Translations under genes and position numbers: made by a program
Notes under the pieces: generated by a model
Told to the model about the DNA's origin: nothing
Seen by the model: only the letters and a program-made list of their open reading frames with translations
Databases searched by the model: none
In this document: positions 1 through 7,467 of the stretch, piece by piece
Layout of the letters: every line of letters begins with the position of its first letter
Position numbering within the stretch: the first letter of the stretch is position 1
Assembly: GCA_963738445.1 (NCBI GenBank)
Contig: CAVTWS010000011.1
Coordinates: forward strand, 434,001-498,000
DNA from: CAVTWS01 sp963738445
GTDB taxonomy: Bacteria; Actinomycetota; Acidimicrobiia; Acidimicrobiales; SHLQ01
Direction of reading: 5' to 3'
Length of the DNA stretch: 64,000 nucleotides

Positions 1-1
1 G

Positions 2-493
2 CGTCTCCGGGCCATCCGTCGTCAGAAGCGGCTGTCGCTCCAGGAAGTCGAGTCGGTCTCCCGCCAGGAGTTCAAGGCGTCGGTCCTCGGCGCGTACGAA
101 CGGGGTGAGCGCGCTATCTCCGTTCCGCGGTTGCAGCGGCTGGCCCGCTTCTACAGCGTGCCGGTCGACCAGCTGTTGCCGTACGACAACGCCCCCGATT
201 TCGGGGTCGAGGCCGATCTGGTGATCGACCTCACCGATCGCCCGACACGGGCCTCGTCGGCGCCGGTCACCATCGACCTGGCCCGGCTCGACAAGCTCTC
301 CGGCCCGGAAGCCGACATGCTGAATCGGTACCTGACGATGATCCAGGTGCAGCGCCAGGACTTCAACGGGCGGGTCCTGACCGTCCGACGGGACGACCTC
401 CAGGCGCTGGCCGCCATCCTCGGTACGAGCGTCGAGGGCGCGGCGCCGCGGCTCGATTCCCTCGGCCTGTCGTACAAACCCGTCAACAACTGA
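2..493 (+). CDS. bldD: BldD-like c-di-GMP-responsive transcriptional regulator (5' truncated by window edge)
   Basis: The frame is open from the window edge and gives 163 residues. Residues 1-58 form an XRE-type helix-turn-helix resembling the BldD DNA-binding domain (LRAIRRQKRLSLQEVE, then YERGERAISVPRL). A C-terminal domain follows a short variable linker. It carries R118-Q-D120, eight residues, then R129-R-D-D132. This fits the RXD-X8-RXXD signature by which Streptomyces BldD binds tetrameric cyclic di-GMP and dimerises to repress sporulation genes. In other actinobacteria BldD homologues act as global developmental or second-messenger regulators; which genes it controls here is not visible. 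The start codon lies outside the window, probably 10-15 residues upstream. It converges on the J-domain gene, with 70 bases between them and no clear terminator. Confidence 0.9.
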   Translation, partial: RLRAIRRQKRLSLQEVESVSRQEFKASVLGAYERGERAISVPRLQRLARFYSVPVDQLLPYDNAPDFGVEADLVIDLTDRPTRASSAPVTIDLARLDKLSGPEADMLNRYLTMIQVQRQDFNGRVLTVRRDDLQALAAILGTSVEGAAPRLDSLGLSYKPVNN

Positions 494-563
494 TCCCGTC
501 TCGCCGTCCCGCCTCTCCGCCGGCCCCATTTGGCTCGCGGGTTCCGCCGGGTCGAGCGTGACG

Positions 564-1304
564 TCAGGTCGCCGAGCGGGCCGCCCCGGCTTCGAGGATG
601 CGTCGGGCGTCGGCGAGCTCCTCGATGAGCCGGCTGGCGGCGATGGGATCGCCACCGGTGTCCGGGTGGATGGTGCGCAACCGGTTCCGGAAGGACGATT
701 GGATGTCGCTCCGGGTGAGCCGGTGGCCGTTCGGCGGGGCCAACCCGAGCAGGTCGCGGGCCCACAGCTCCGGGTCGATGTCCCGGCGCTGCTGGCCGAA
801 CGCGGAACGACCCCGCCCGCCGAGGTGGGCGACGAACGCCGCGTCGACATCGCCCTCCCAGGCCAGAGCCCGACGAAGGACCTGCGCCGTGCGGTTCCGG
901 GCCGGTGCCGGGAGCCGGTTCAGGGCGTACACGGCGGCCAGGGACTGCTGGATCGCCGAGCCATTGCACTCGAGGTCGAACACGATGTCGTCCGGGCGGC
1001 CGCTCCGGCCGGCCCACAAGCGTTGCGTGCTGCGGGCCAGACCGTGGCGGGCATCCTCGAGGCGGTGCCGGAGGCGGGGCTGGGGGATGCGGCGGTCGCT
1101 CTCCACATCGGCGATGAGGACCGAGAGATCGTCGCGGTGGTCGTCGTCGAGCAACCGGGCATGGGCCGACAACACCGCGCCGAGCAGCACACCGCCGTAA
1201 CCGGGCGCGCTGACGACGGGGAGGTCGGCGATACCGATGGCCACTCGGCGGACCGGCACTGCAGGGCGGGAGTGGTACACCTCCAAGACGGCGAGGGGCG
1301 GCAC
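564..1304 (-). CDS. Hypothetical protein with C-terminal J-like domain
   Basis: 246 residues from a GTG start. The last 50 residues resemble a J domain: LTRSDIQSSFRNRLRTIHPD with the HPD tripeptide at 213-215, followed by a DTGGDP loop and a helix ending in ARRILEAG. J domains stimulate the ATPase of Hsp70 (DnaK). The first 190 residues match nothing I recognise and contain no membrane segment or G/F or zinc-finger region, so this is a class-C-like J protein at most. It is the last gene of a minus-strand series of pseudokinase, LysM protein, J protein, 59 bases after the LysM gene. The extreme N-terminus is uncertain because few good start codons exist in this frame. Confidence 0.65.
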   Translation of the reverse strand: MPPLAVLEVYHSRPAVPVRRVAIGIADLPVVSAPGYGGVLLGAVLSAHARLLDDDHRDDLSVLIADVESDRRIPQPRLRHRLEDARHGLARSTQRLWAGRSGRPDDIVFDLECNGSAIQQSLAAVYALNRLPAPARNRTAQVLRRALAWEGDVDAAFVAHLGGRGRSAFGQQRRDIDPELWARDLLGLAPPNGHRLTRSDIQSSFRNRLRTIHPDTGGDPIAASRLIEELADARRILEAGAARSAT

Positions 1305-1363
1305 GACGAGGACGCTACCGGCGGCGCGCCCACGCCGGTGCGGCCGGGCGGGTCACGGCGGGG

Positions 1364-2161
1364 TCATCCGGACGTCGGCGGACCGGCGTCAGGCAGTTCG
1401 AGGATCTGGCCGGCGTAGATCAGGTCGGGTTCGTCGGGATCGACGAGGCGGTCGCGGTTGTGGTCGGTGAGGCGCCGCCAGTAGGTGGTGGTCTCGGAGT
1501 CGGTGGACGGGCGCCCCCACCGATCGAGCAGCGTCTCCTCGGCGATCGACCAGAGGTGATCTCCGGGGCCGACCGTCCACGTCTCCATCGGTGCGTCGGC
1601 CAAGACGGGTTCCGCTACCGGAGTCGGGCTGCTGACCGCCGGGGCAACGGTGATGGACGGGTCGGGCAGGGTCGTGTCGGTCGGCGCGGGATCGATCAGG
1701 ACGAGTGTCGGTGCCATCGGGGTTTCCGGCGGGTCGGTGGGCGGCTGCGCCGTGGTGGTGGGAGCGGTCGTGACCGTGGCCTCCGACGGTGGGGCGGCCA
1801 CGGTCGCGATACCGGACCCCGGTGGGACGAGCGCCGGTGCGACGACACCCATGGCGAGGCCGGTGGCCGTCGCCCCGACGCCGATCCGGAGGAGCATCGG
1901 GGGTACGAGACGCGCCAGCACCAGGGTGCGCCCCACCATGGCCGCCACCGTGACGCACCCGCACGCGACGACGACGTACCAGCACGTGGCTAGCACCGCG
2001 AGCCGCATCAGCGTCATGGCGACGATCGCCGGCTCCGTGTCGCGGAACCAGCTGGCGACCTCCGCAGGTGGCGGTGGCGACAGGAGGTGCCCGCCCACGA
2101 GGTGAACGGTGACCGCGGCTGCGAAAGCGCCGGCGCCGAGGATCGACGACCGGCGGATCAC
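1364..2161 (-). CDS. Membrane protein with C-terminal LysM domain
   Basis: 265 residues from the in-frame GTG. About three hydrophobic segments lie in the first 125 residues (AFAAAVTVHLVGG, AIVAMTLMRLAVLATCWYVV, GVGATATGLAMGVVAPAL). A Thr/Pro-rich linker follows, then a LysM-type domain at about 194-258 (TWTVGPGDHLWSIAEETL to YAGQILELP). LysM binds peptidoglycan or chitin-like glycans, so the protein probably links membrane and cell wall. An ATG at 2249 overlaps the stop of the upstream pseudokinase gene (ATGA), as adjoining genes here often do, but it is one base out of frame with this ORF. The true start may be 2249, with an indel in the 85-base interval, where a GGCCGTCGGGCCCTCC direct repeat occurs. 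Confidence 0.7.
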   Translation of the reverse strand: MIRRSSILGAGAFAAAVTVHLVGGHLLSPPPPAEVASWFRDTEPAIVAMTLMRLAVLATCWYVVVACGCVTVAAMVGRTLVLARLVPPMLLRIGVGATATGLAMGVVAPALVPPGSGIATVAAPPSEATVTTAPTTTAQPPTDPPETPMAPTLVLIDPAPTDTTLPDPSITVAPAVSSPTPVAEPVLADAPMETWTVGPGDHLWSIAEETLLDRWGRPSTDSETTTYWRRLTDHNRDRLVDPDEPDLIYAGQILELPDAGPPTSG

Positions 2162-2245
2162 CGAACGGTCGGCGACCCGGCCGTCGGGCCCTCCACGCGC
2201 GTCCGGCTCGGCCGTCGGGCCCTCCCGCGGGTCGGGCTGTGATGC

Positions 2246-3673
2246 TCATGCCGGGGCTCCTGTCGTGTCGAGGTCGACAACGTGATCGCCGACCGGTGTG
2301 GTGGCGACCAGCGCCGGGCAGGTGGCAGTGGCGGGGCCGAGATCGCTCGCGCCCGGAACGACATCGACGTGCCGGGCACTCGGTGGGCCGTCGTCGCTGG
2401 TCCACTGGTCGAAGACCCACACGTCGCCGGTATCGAGCCGGAGCACCGCTGCGGTGGGCACGCCGTCGCAGTTCCAGTCGGCCACGCTGGCGATCGCCGG
2501 TCCGCCGACGACGATCTCGTAGGTCGCGCCACCGGCGTCGACCACGGTGATGCCGGTCGGCGGAGCGCCGCTGGTCGGGGTGGCCGGTGGAGCGGCGCTG
2601 GTCGAAGTGGCCGAGGTGGCCGGTGGAGCGGTGCTGGTCGTGGTGGCCGACGTGGCCGGCGTGGCCGACGTGGCCGACGTGGTGGCCGGCGGGGCGGTCG
2701 CCGGCACGGTCGTTTGGGGTGCGGCCGCCGTCGGAGACGACGTGGCCAACTCGACCGATCCCGATCCGGCGGGACGAGCGGCCAGAATCGCCGCACCGAC
2801 GAGGAGGGTGGCGGCGCCGACCATCGCCGCGGTCCTTCGGCCCGGCCAGTTGGAGGCCAGGAGCGTCCACCACGCACGAAGGTCGGGCGTTTGGTGGGTG
2901 GGGCGCCCGATGTCGCGGCCGTCGGGGCTGCCCGGCCGTCCGCTCACGGCCGGTCCGGCGATGACCGCCGCCTTCCGGGCCACATCCCTTGCGGTGACGA
3001 GACGTGGGAGGAGCGACACGGTTCCGTCACCTCGGGAACCGGATGCGTCGCCCGAGACGCCCCGGAGCTCCTCGGCGAGCCGTTCCAGGGCATGGCGGCG
3101 GCTGCGGTCCGGTCGCCCCGGGGCCTCGTCGATCCGGGCGAGGATGCGGTAGGTCAGCTCACCGAGCGCCGCCACGTCTCGGCGCCTCGCGGCCGAGCAG
3201 GTGCCATCGGCGGGACCGTCGTGATGCTGGGCCTCGCCGAAGCCGCACAACACCAGCCGACCGTTGTCGGCCACGATGACATGGGACGGATCAGTCAGCT
3301 GCCCGTGCGCCACGCCGAGGTCGTGCAGGTCGGCGACGGTCGCCGCGATGGAGGCCAGGCCCGACGCCAGGTCCGCGGCGTTCGAGGGCGGTGTCGAATC
3401 CCAGGTACGGTCGCCCGCGTGCTCGAGCAGCAGGGCCGGCGGCCCCGATCCGGTGTCCATGCCCACCGACCCAGCCGGATCGGCCCGATCGCCGTCGTCG
3501 TGCGGGTCTTCGAGGTCACCGGGGGAGCCGGAGGGCACCACGGACACGACGTTCGGGTGGCGCGATCGGGCCAGAACAGCCCGTTCCGCGTCGAGCCGGA
3601 CACCCGACGGGTCGTCGTCGCGTCGCTTCTCGGCCCGGAGGCTCCCGTCGACGAGGATGTGGAGTACAGACAT
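2246..3673 (-). CDS. Membrane-anchored pseudokinase with extracellular FG-GAP-like segment
   Basis: 475 residues from ATG at 3673. The cytoplasmic half has a protein-kinase-like fold (ERAVLARSRHPNVVSVV as the alpha-C region, VADLHDLGVAHGQL as the catalytic-loop region, GRLVLCGFGEA as the DFG region). The catalytic HRD is HGQ at 123-125 and DFG is GFG at 144-146, and no glycine-rich loop is evident, so phosphotransfer is unlikely. One membrane helix spans about 282-300. An Ala/Thr/Ser/Pro low-complexity linker covers about 311-373. The outer end carries DWNCDGVPTAAVLRLDTGDV from residue 399, which resembles one FG-GAP/VCBS calcium-loop repeat. Ligand and partner are unknown. It heads a probable operon with the LysM and J-domain genes. 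The start is chosen because a promoter-like element lies immediately upstream and the conserved fold begins there. Confidence 0.7.
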   Translation of the reverse strand: MSVLHILVDGSLRAEKRRDDDPSGVRLDAERAVLARSRHPNVVSVVPSGSPGDLEDPHDDGDRADPAGSVGMDTGSGPPALLLEHAGDRTWDSTPPSNAADLASGLASIAATVADLHDLGVAHGQLTDPSHVIVADNGRLVLCGFGEAQHHDGPADGTCSAARRRDVAALGELTYRILARIDEAPGRPDRSRRHALERLAEELRGVSGDASGSRGDGTVSLLPRLVTARDVARKAAVIAGPAVSGRPGSPDGRDIGRPTHQTPDLRAWWTLLASNWPGRRTAAMVGAATLLVGAAILAARPAGSGSVELATSSPTAAAPQTTVPATAPPATTSATSATPATSATTTSTAPPATSATSTSAAPPATPTSGAPPTGITVVDAGGATYEIVVGGPAIASVADWNCDGVPTAAVLRLDTGDVWVFDQWTSDDGPPSARHVDVVPGASDLGPATATCPALVATTPVGDHVVDLDTTGAPA

Positions 3674-3681
3674 GACATGAA

Positions 3682-3708
3682 AGTATATGAAACGGACCTC
3701 ATTGTCGA
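3682..3708 (-). promoter_or_regulatory. Putative promoter of the pseudokinase operon, leaderless
   Basis: On the minus strand, TCGACA (3708-3703; 5 of 6 to TTGACA) and TATACT (3687-3682) are separated by 15 bases. The -10 ends 8 bases before the ATG at 3673. There is no Shine-Dalgarno sequence, so transcription probably starts at or next to the start codon. The AT-rich stretch stands out in this GC-rich window. Confidence 0.5.
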
Positions 3709-3865
3709 ACCTCCGTCCGGCGGGCGCCGACGCCGAGCGTCGACAGCATGGGTCCCTGTACCTACACTCCCCGGTCGTGATCGTCGGCGCTGACCTCCGC
3801 TCGAGACCGAGTCGTGCTCCGTTGGGCACGACCGCGGCTCGTCGTCGAGCGTCGGGCCCCTCGCA

Positions 3866-4612
3866 GTGACCCATCGTTCAATCGCCATCATCCCGGCGTA
3901 CAACGAGGAGGACGCGCTTCCGGGCGTGCTGGCCGATCTGCGCCGGGTCTGCCCGGACCTCGATGTCGTGGTCGTCGACGACGGGTCCCGAGATCGCACG
4001 GCGGACGTCGCCCGGGAGGGCGGCGCCATCGTGGTGCAGCTTCCGTACAACCTGGGGATCGGCGGCGCCCTGCGGCTGGGCTTCCGGTATGCGGTGCGCA
4101 ACGGGTACGACCGGGGGGTCCAGTTCGACGCCGACGGGCAGCACGACGCCGGTGAGATCGCCAACCTGTTCGCCGCGCTCGACCAGGGAGCGAACATGGT
4201 CGTGGGATCCCGCTTCGCCGAAGGTAGCGGCAGCTACGACACCGGCTGGTTCCGGGCCCGGGCCATGGGCCTGCTCCGGTTCTCCGTTCGACGCCTGACC
4301 GGTCGGCGGTTCTCCGACACCTCGAGCGGTTTCCGGGCGTTCGACCGGGGCGTCCTGGAGCTGTTCGCCCGCACCTACCCGATCGAGTACATGGATTCGG
4401 TCGAGGCCCTCCTGCTGGCGTGGCTCGACGGGGCGGACGTGGTCGAGATCCCGACCACGATGCACGAGCGGGTGGCGGGAGTGCCATCGAACCGACGGTT
4501 CAAGCTGGTCTACAACTACCTGCGCCTGCTGATCGTGATCGGCATGTACCTGACCCGGCGGCGCCGGCACCGGGCGCTCCCGGCCTCGTTGCTCGATGGG
4601 GGTGCGGCGTGA
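3866..4612 (+). CDS. Family 2 glycosyltransferase (polyprenyl-phosphate mannose synthase-like)
   Basis: 248 residues from GTG. This is a GT-A fold: IAIIPAYNEED near the N-terminus, VVVVDDGSRDRT at 35-45, FDADGQHD with the metal-binding D-x-D at 88-90, and GSRF after it. The C-terminal part (DTSSGFRAFDRGVLELF) matches the dolichyl/undecaprenyl-phosphate sugar transferase branch, which moves a sugar from a nucleotide donor to a lipid phosphate at the inner membrane. No C-terminal GtrA-like membrane region is fused. The stop overlaps the next start (GTGA at 4609), so it is translationally coupled to the DUF2304 protein, a frequent partner of this enzyme class. Acceptor and sugar cannot be told from sequence. 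Confidence 0.88.
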   Translation: MTHRSIAIIPAYNEEDALPGVLADLRRVCPDLDVVVVDDGSRDRTADVAREGGAIVVQLPYNLGIGGALRLGFRYAVRNGYDRGVQFDADGQHDAGEIANLFAALDQGANMVVGSRFAEGSGSYDTGWFRARAMGLLRFSVRRLTGRRFSDTSSGFRAFDRGVLELFARTYPIEYMDSVEALLLAWLDGADVVEIPTTMHERVAGVPSNRRFKLVYNYLRLLIVIGMYLTRRRRHRALPASLLDGGAA

Positions 4613-5025
4613 GCGGCAAGGCCCATCTCCTCGTGGCCCTGACCTTCGGGGGGTCGGTGCTGTTCATGTTCCAGCTCGTCCGCAGCGGCCGCCTGCGGGC
4701 CAAGTACTCGCTGTTGTGGCTCAGCGCCGGCGTGGTGCTCGTCATCTTGGGAGCGGTGCCGAACCTGCTCGACGAGGTGGCGGACTGGCTCGGCGTGGGG
4801 TACCCGCCGTCGATCTTCTTCCTGCTCGGAACCGTGTTCCTGCTCATGGTGGTCGCCCACCTGTCGTGGGAGCTGTCGCGCATGGAGGAGCGCACGCGCA
4901 CGCTCGCCGAGGAGGTGGCGTTGCTCCGGCAGCGCCTCGACCAGCCCGATGGCCCGGAGCGACCAGGGCGGGCGGGTCCGGCTCCCGCGGGACCCGATCC
5001 CACCGGAGCCGATCCCGCGCCATGA
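4609..5025 (+). CDS. DUF2304 family small membrane protein
   Basis: 138 residues from GTG overlapping the preceding TGA. About three membrane helices (HLLVALTFGGSVLFMFQLV, LLWLSAGVVLVILGAV, IFFLLGTVFLLMVVAHLSW) are followed by a short coiled coil (LSRMEERTRTLAEEVALLRQ) and a Pro/Gly-rich tail. This matches the DUF2304 layout, and such proteins are commonly encoded next to a GT2 enzyme in polysaccharide loci. Function is not established; a role as an accessory to the lipid-linked sugar enzyme is inferred from the tight overlap on both sides. Confidence 0.8.
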   Translation: MSGKAHLLVALTFGGSVLFMFQLVRSGRLRAKYSLLWLSAGVVLVILGAVPNLLDEVADWLGVGYPPSIFFLLGTVFLLMVVAHLSWELSRMEERTRTLAEEVALLRQRLDQPDGPERPGRAGPAPAGPDPTGADPAP

Positions 5026-6546
5026 CCCTGGCCGGAGGGTCCTGGATCAGCCGGACGCTGAACGATCCGGTGCGGTTCTTCACCCGGATGAGCACCATCT
5101 TCGGGCTCGTGTGGGTGATGGCGAACCCGGCGTGGCTGGGCTTCGACGAGCGCACCCACCTGGCGCGGGCGTGGGGCCTGGCCGGCGGTCACGTGGTGAC
5201 CCAGGCCGATCTCGAAGCACCTGATGGCACCCGGGCCGACGGCGATCTCGTGCCCGCCGAGTTGTTCGACGACCGGGCGACGTACGTGCGCGCGGTGCAG
5301 GGGACCGGCCTCGACAACCTCTATGCCGGCTACGGCGACCTGCTGTCCAGCCGACCGGGACCGGACGAACGGTACGAGGACACCCGTCCGGCGATGGCTG
5401 CGCCCGTCCTCGCCTACGTGCCGTCTGCGCTGCCGCTGGTCGCGGTGCGAGCGTTCGACCTCCCCCTCCTGGCCGGATTGTGGCTGGCCCGGCTGGTCAA
5501 CGTCGCGGTGTACATCGGCCTGGTTCGTTGGGCGTTGCGCCGGGCCGTGAGCCATCGATGGTTGCTCGCGGCGGGCGCGCTCCTGCCGCTCAACCTCTAT
5601 GTGGCCGCGTCGTTGTCGCCCGACGGCATCGTCATCGCCGCGTTGGCGGTCGCCGCCGCGCTGCTGACCCGCCTCGCCGGCCGGGAGCCGTTGAGCCGGA
5701 CCGATCTCGTCGTCGCGGCGGTCGTGTTCGCCGCCGTGAAGCCGCCCTACGTCGTGGCGGTGGCGTTGTTGCCCGCCGTGGCCCTGCTGTCGTGGTGGCG
5801 GCATCGGCGGGCCGATTCGAGCTCGCCGGCGGGGACCGCCGCACCTCGCCTGATCGCCGACCCGACGATTCGGGCCACCGTGGGCGTGACCGCGGTCGCC
5901 GGAGCGGTCGCCGCCGCGTGGCGACTGTTCGCGGCGCCGTCCTACGAGCCGGTGTCGGTCTTCTTCGAGGGCGATCCGTTCCAGTCGGACCCGGACCGTC
6001 AGATCGATGCCGCGCTCGACGATCTCGGTCGGTTCGCCGGCGCGGTCCTGCACAGCTCGGTGCTCGATCTACCCGTGTTCGTCGCTCGCTGGATGTTCGG
6101 TTTCGGTCCCTTCGAGCTCGCCCCGACCGCCGTCGGCGTGGCGGTCTTCCTCACGTTCGCGGATCGGGGCGCTCTCCGCCCACGGTCATGAGGTCGGGGG
6201 CCATGAGGTCGGGGGCCATGAGGTCGGGGGTCATGACGTCGGGGGCTATCAGGCCGGGGGCGCACCGCTCGATCGGTGGTCGACGAGCGTCGTGGCGGTG
6301 GGGGTGCTCGGGTTGTGGGCGGCGTTGCTGGCGGCGACGTACCTGTATTTCACCAATGGTGTGCCGGACTCCTTCGAGGTGCCGGCTCGGTACAGCGCCC
6401 CGTTGGTGATCCTCGTCGCGGTGGCGGTCGGGCGACGCCGGGCCGGGGCGCTGGCCGGCCGGGTCGGGACCTGGGGTGGCCCGGCCCTCATGGTCGGCTG
6501 CCTCGCGGCCACGACGATGCGGGCGGTCGGTGTGTGGCGCTGGTGA
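5022..6546 (+). CDS. DUF2142-like polytopic membrane protein, frame-broken near 6150-6190
   Basis: Starts at ATG 5022, overlapping the DUF2304 stop (ATGA). The first 389 residues contain many membrane helices and the DUF2142-type N-terminus (GFDERTHLARAWGLAGG, then AYVPSALPLVAVRA), resembling GT-C enzymes that use lipid-linked sugars. That frame ends at a TGA (6189-6191) inside a 15-bp tandem repeat. The expected C-terminus continues in the next frame after the repeat: two helices and YFTNGVPDSFEVPARYSAPL, like the terminal GRY-type region of the family. A one-base indel between about 6150 and 6186 would join them. In the continuing frame the repeat encodes HEVGG-like pentapeptides. Glycosyltransferase activity is inferred, not shown. 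Confidence 0.7.
6187..6261 (+). repeat. 15-bp minisatellite, five units, inside the DUF2142 gene
   Basis: Five tandem 15-base units (first unit CATGAGGTCGGGGGC). Units 1-3 are near identical; units 4 and 5 diverge. Being a multiple of three, it preserves frame and encodes HEVGG, HEVGG, HEVGG, HDVGG, YQAGG in the downstream frame. Confidence 0.9.
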
Positions 6547-6569
6547 CCAGAGCGGGCGACGCCGATCGG

Positions 6570-6575
6570 TACGCT
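6570..6575 (+). promoter_or_regulatory. Putative -10 element for a leaderless polysaccharide deacetylase mRNA
   Basis: TACGCT lies 6 bases before the ATG at 6582, and no Shine-Dalgarno sequence is present. No good -35 is visible. Confidence 0.3.
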
Positions 6576-6581
6576 GGCCCG

Positions 6582-7433
6582 ATGTCCCGTGCGGTCTCGT
6601 TCACGCTCGATCTCGAGGACCTCCGCACGTCGGACCGCCAGGAGTACCGCGTCCGGTTCGCTCTCGACCAGGTGCTGAGCTGGCTCAACGGGCTCGGCGT
6701 GAAGGGGACGGTGTTCGCGGTGGGCGAGCTGGCGGAGCGCGACCCGGGGCTGATCACCGATGTCGTCGGCGATGGTCACGAGCTCGGACTGCACGGCTGG
6801 AAGCACGTGCCGCTGACCCGGCTCGAACCCGACGAGTTGCAGGTGCATCTCCGTGACGGCCGCAAGCTGCTCCAGGACCTCAGCGGGCAACCGATCGACG
6901 GCTTCCGGGCCCCCATCTTGTCGCTGACGCCCGCCAGCAGCTTCGCGGTGGAGCTGATCGGCGAGGCCGGGTTCACCTACTCGTCGAGCATCCTGCCGGC
7001 CGAGAGCCCGCTGTACGGCTACCCGGGTCTGCCCCTGGGTCCGTTCCGGTGGACGAGCGGGTTGGTGGAGTTGCCGTGCCCCACCGTGCAGGTGCTGCGG
7101 TGGCGGCTGCCATACCTCGGAGGGGCGTACCTGCGGGTGCTGCCCTCGATGTTGTGGAAGCGGGGCATGGCCCGGGCCGACATCGCCGACCCGCTGTGGA
7201 CCTACAGCCACCCCTGGGAGTTCGACACCGACGAACGGGTGCATCGCCACCCCGAGGTCGGGTGGCTGACCAGCCTGGCCGGCTTCACCGGGCGCAAGCG
7301 CATCCGTCGGCGGTTGGAGCGCGTGATGGCGGGCGGCGTCGGGCCGCCGCTCGGCGAGCTCCTCGCCGACGACTCGTGGCTCGACACCTTGCCGGTCGTG
7401 CCGATGCCCGCGGCGCCGGTGGGAGCGATCTGA
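6582..7433 (+). CDS. Polysaccharide deacetylase (NodB homology, exopolysaccharide-locus type)
   Basis: 283 residues from ATG 6582. The NodB motifs are present in the form seen in the exosortase-associated branch: SFTLDLED (metal/catalytic Asp region, 6-13), HGWKH with the two zinc histidines at 71 and 75, and GFRAP as the Arg motif. The late WTYSHPWEFD segment is also typical. The enzyme would remove N-acetyl groups from a polysaccharide. There is no signal peptide, so it may act in the cytoplasm on a lipid-linked precursor. A GTG at 6543 overlaps the previous stop and would add 13 poorly conserved residues; both starts are plausible. The gene sits inside the glycosyltransferase cluster. Confidence 0.85.
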   Translation: MSRAVSFTLDLEDLRTSDRQEYRVRFALDQVLSWLNGLGVKGTVFAVGELAERDPGLITDVVGDGHELGLHGWKHVPLTRLEPDELQVHLRDGRKLLQDLSGQPIDGFRAPILSLTPASSFAVELIGEAGFTYSSSILPAESPLYGYPGLPLGPFRWTSGLVELPCPTVQVLRWRLPYLGGAYLRVLPSMLWKRGMARADIADPLWTYSHPWEFDTDERVHRHPEVGWLTSLAGFTGRKRIRRRLERVMAGGVGPPLGELLADDSWLDTLPVVPMPAAPVGAI

Positions 7434-7467
7434 TGGTGGACGTCGGGGCGACCTGATGGCCGACGTC
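7422..7467 (+). repeat. 23-bp imperfect tandem duplication at a gene junction
   Basis: Two 23-base copies (7422-7444 and 7445-7467) with 19 identical positions span the stop of the deacetylase gene and the start of the GNAT gene. Each copy contains CTGATGG, so the ATG of the downstream gene is present twice. Only the second copy is in frame with the GNAT protein. Confidence 0.75.
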
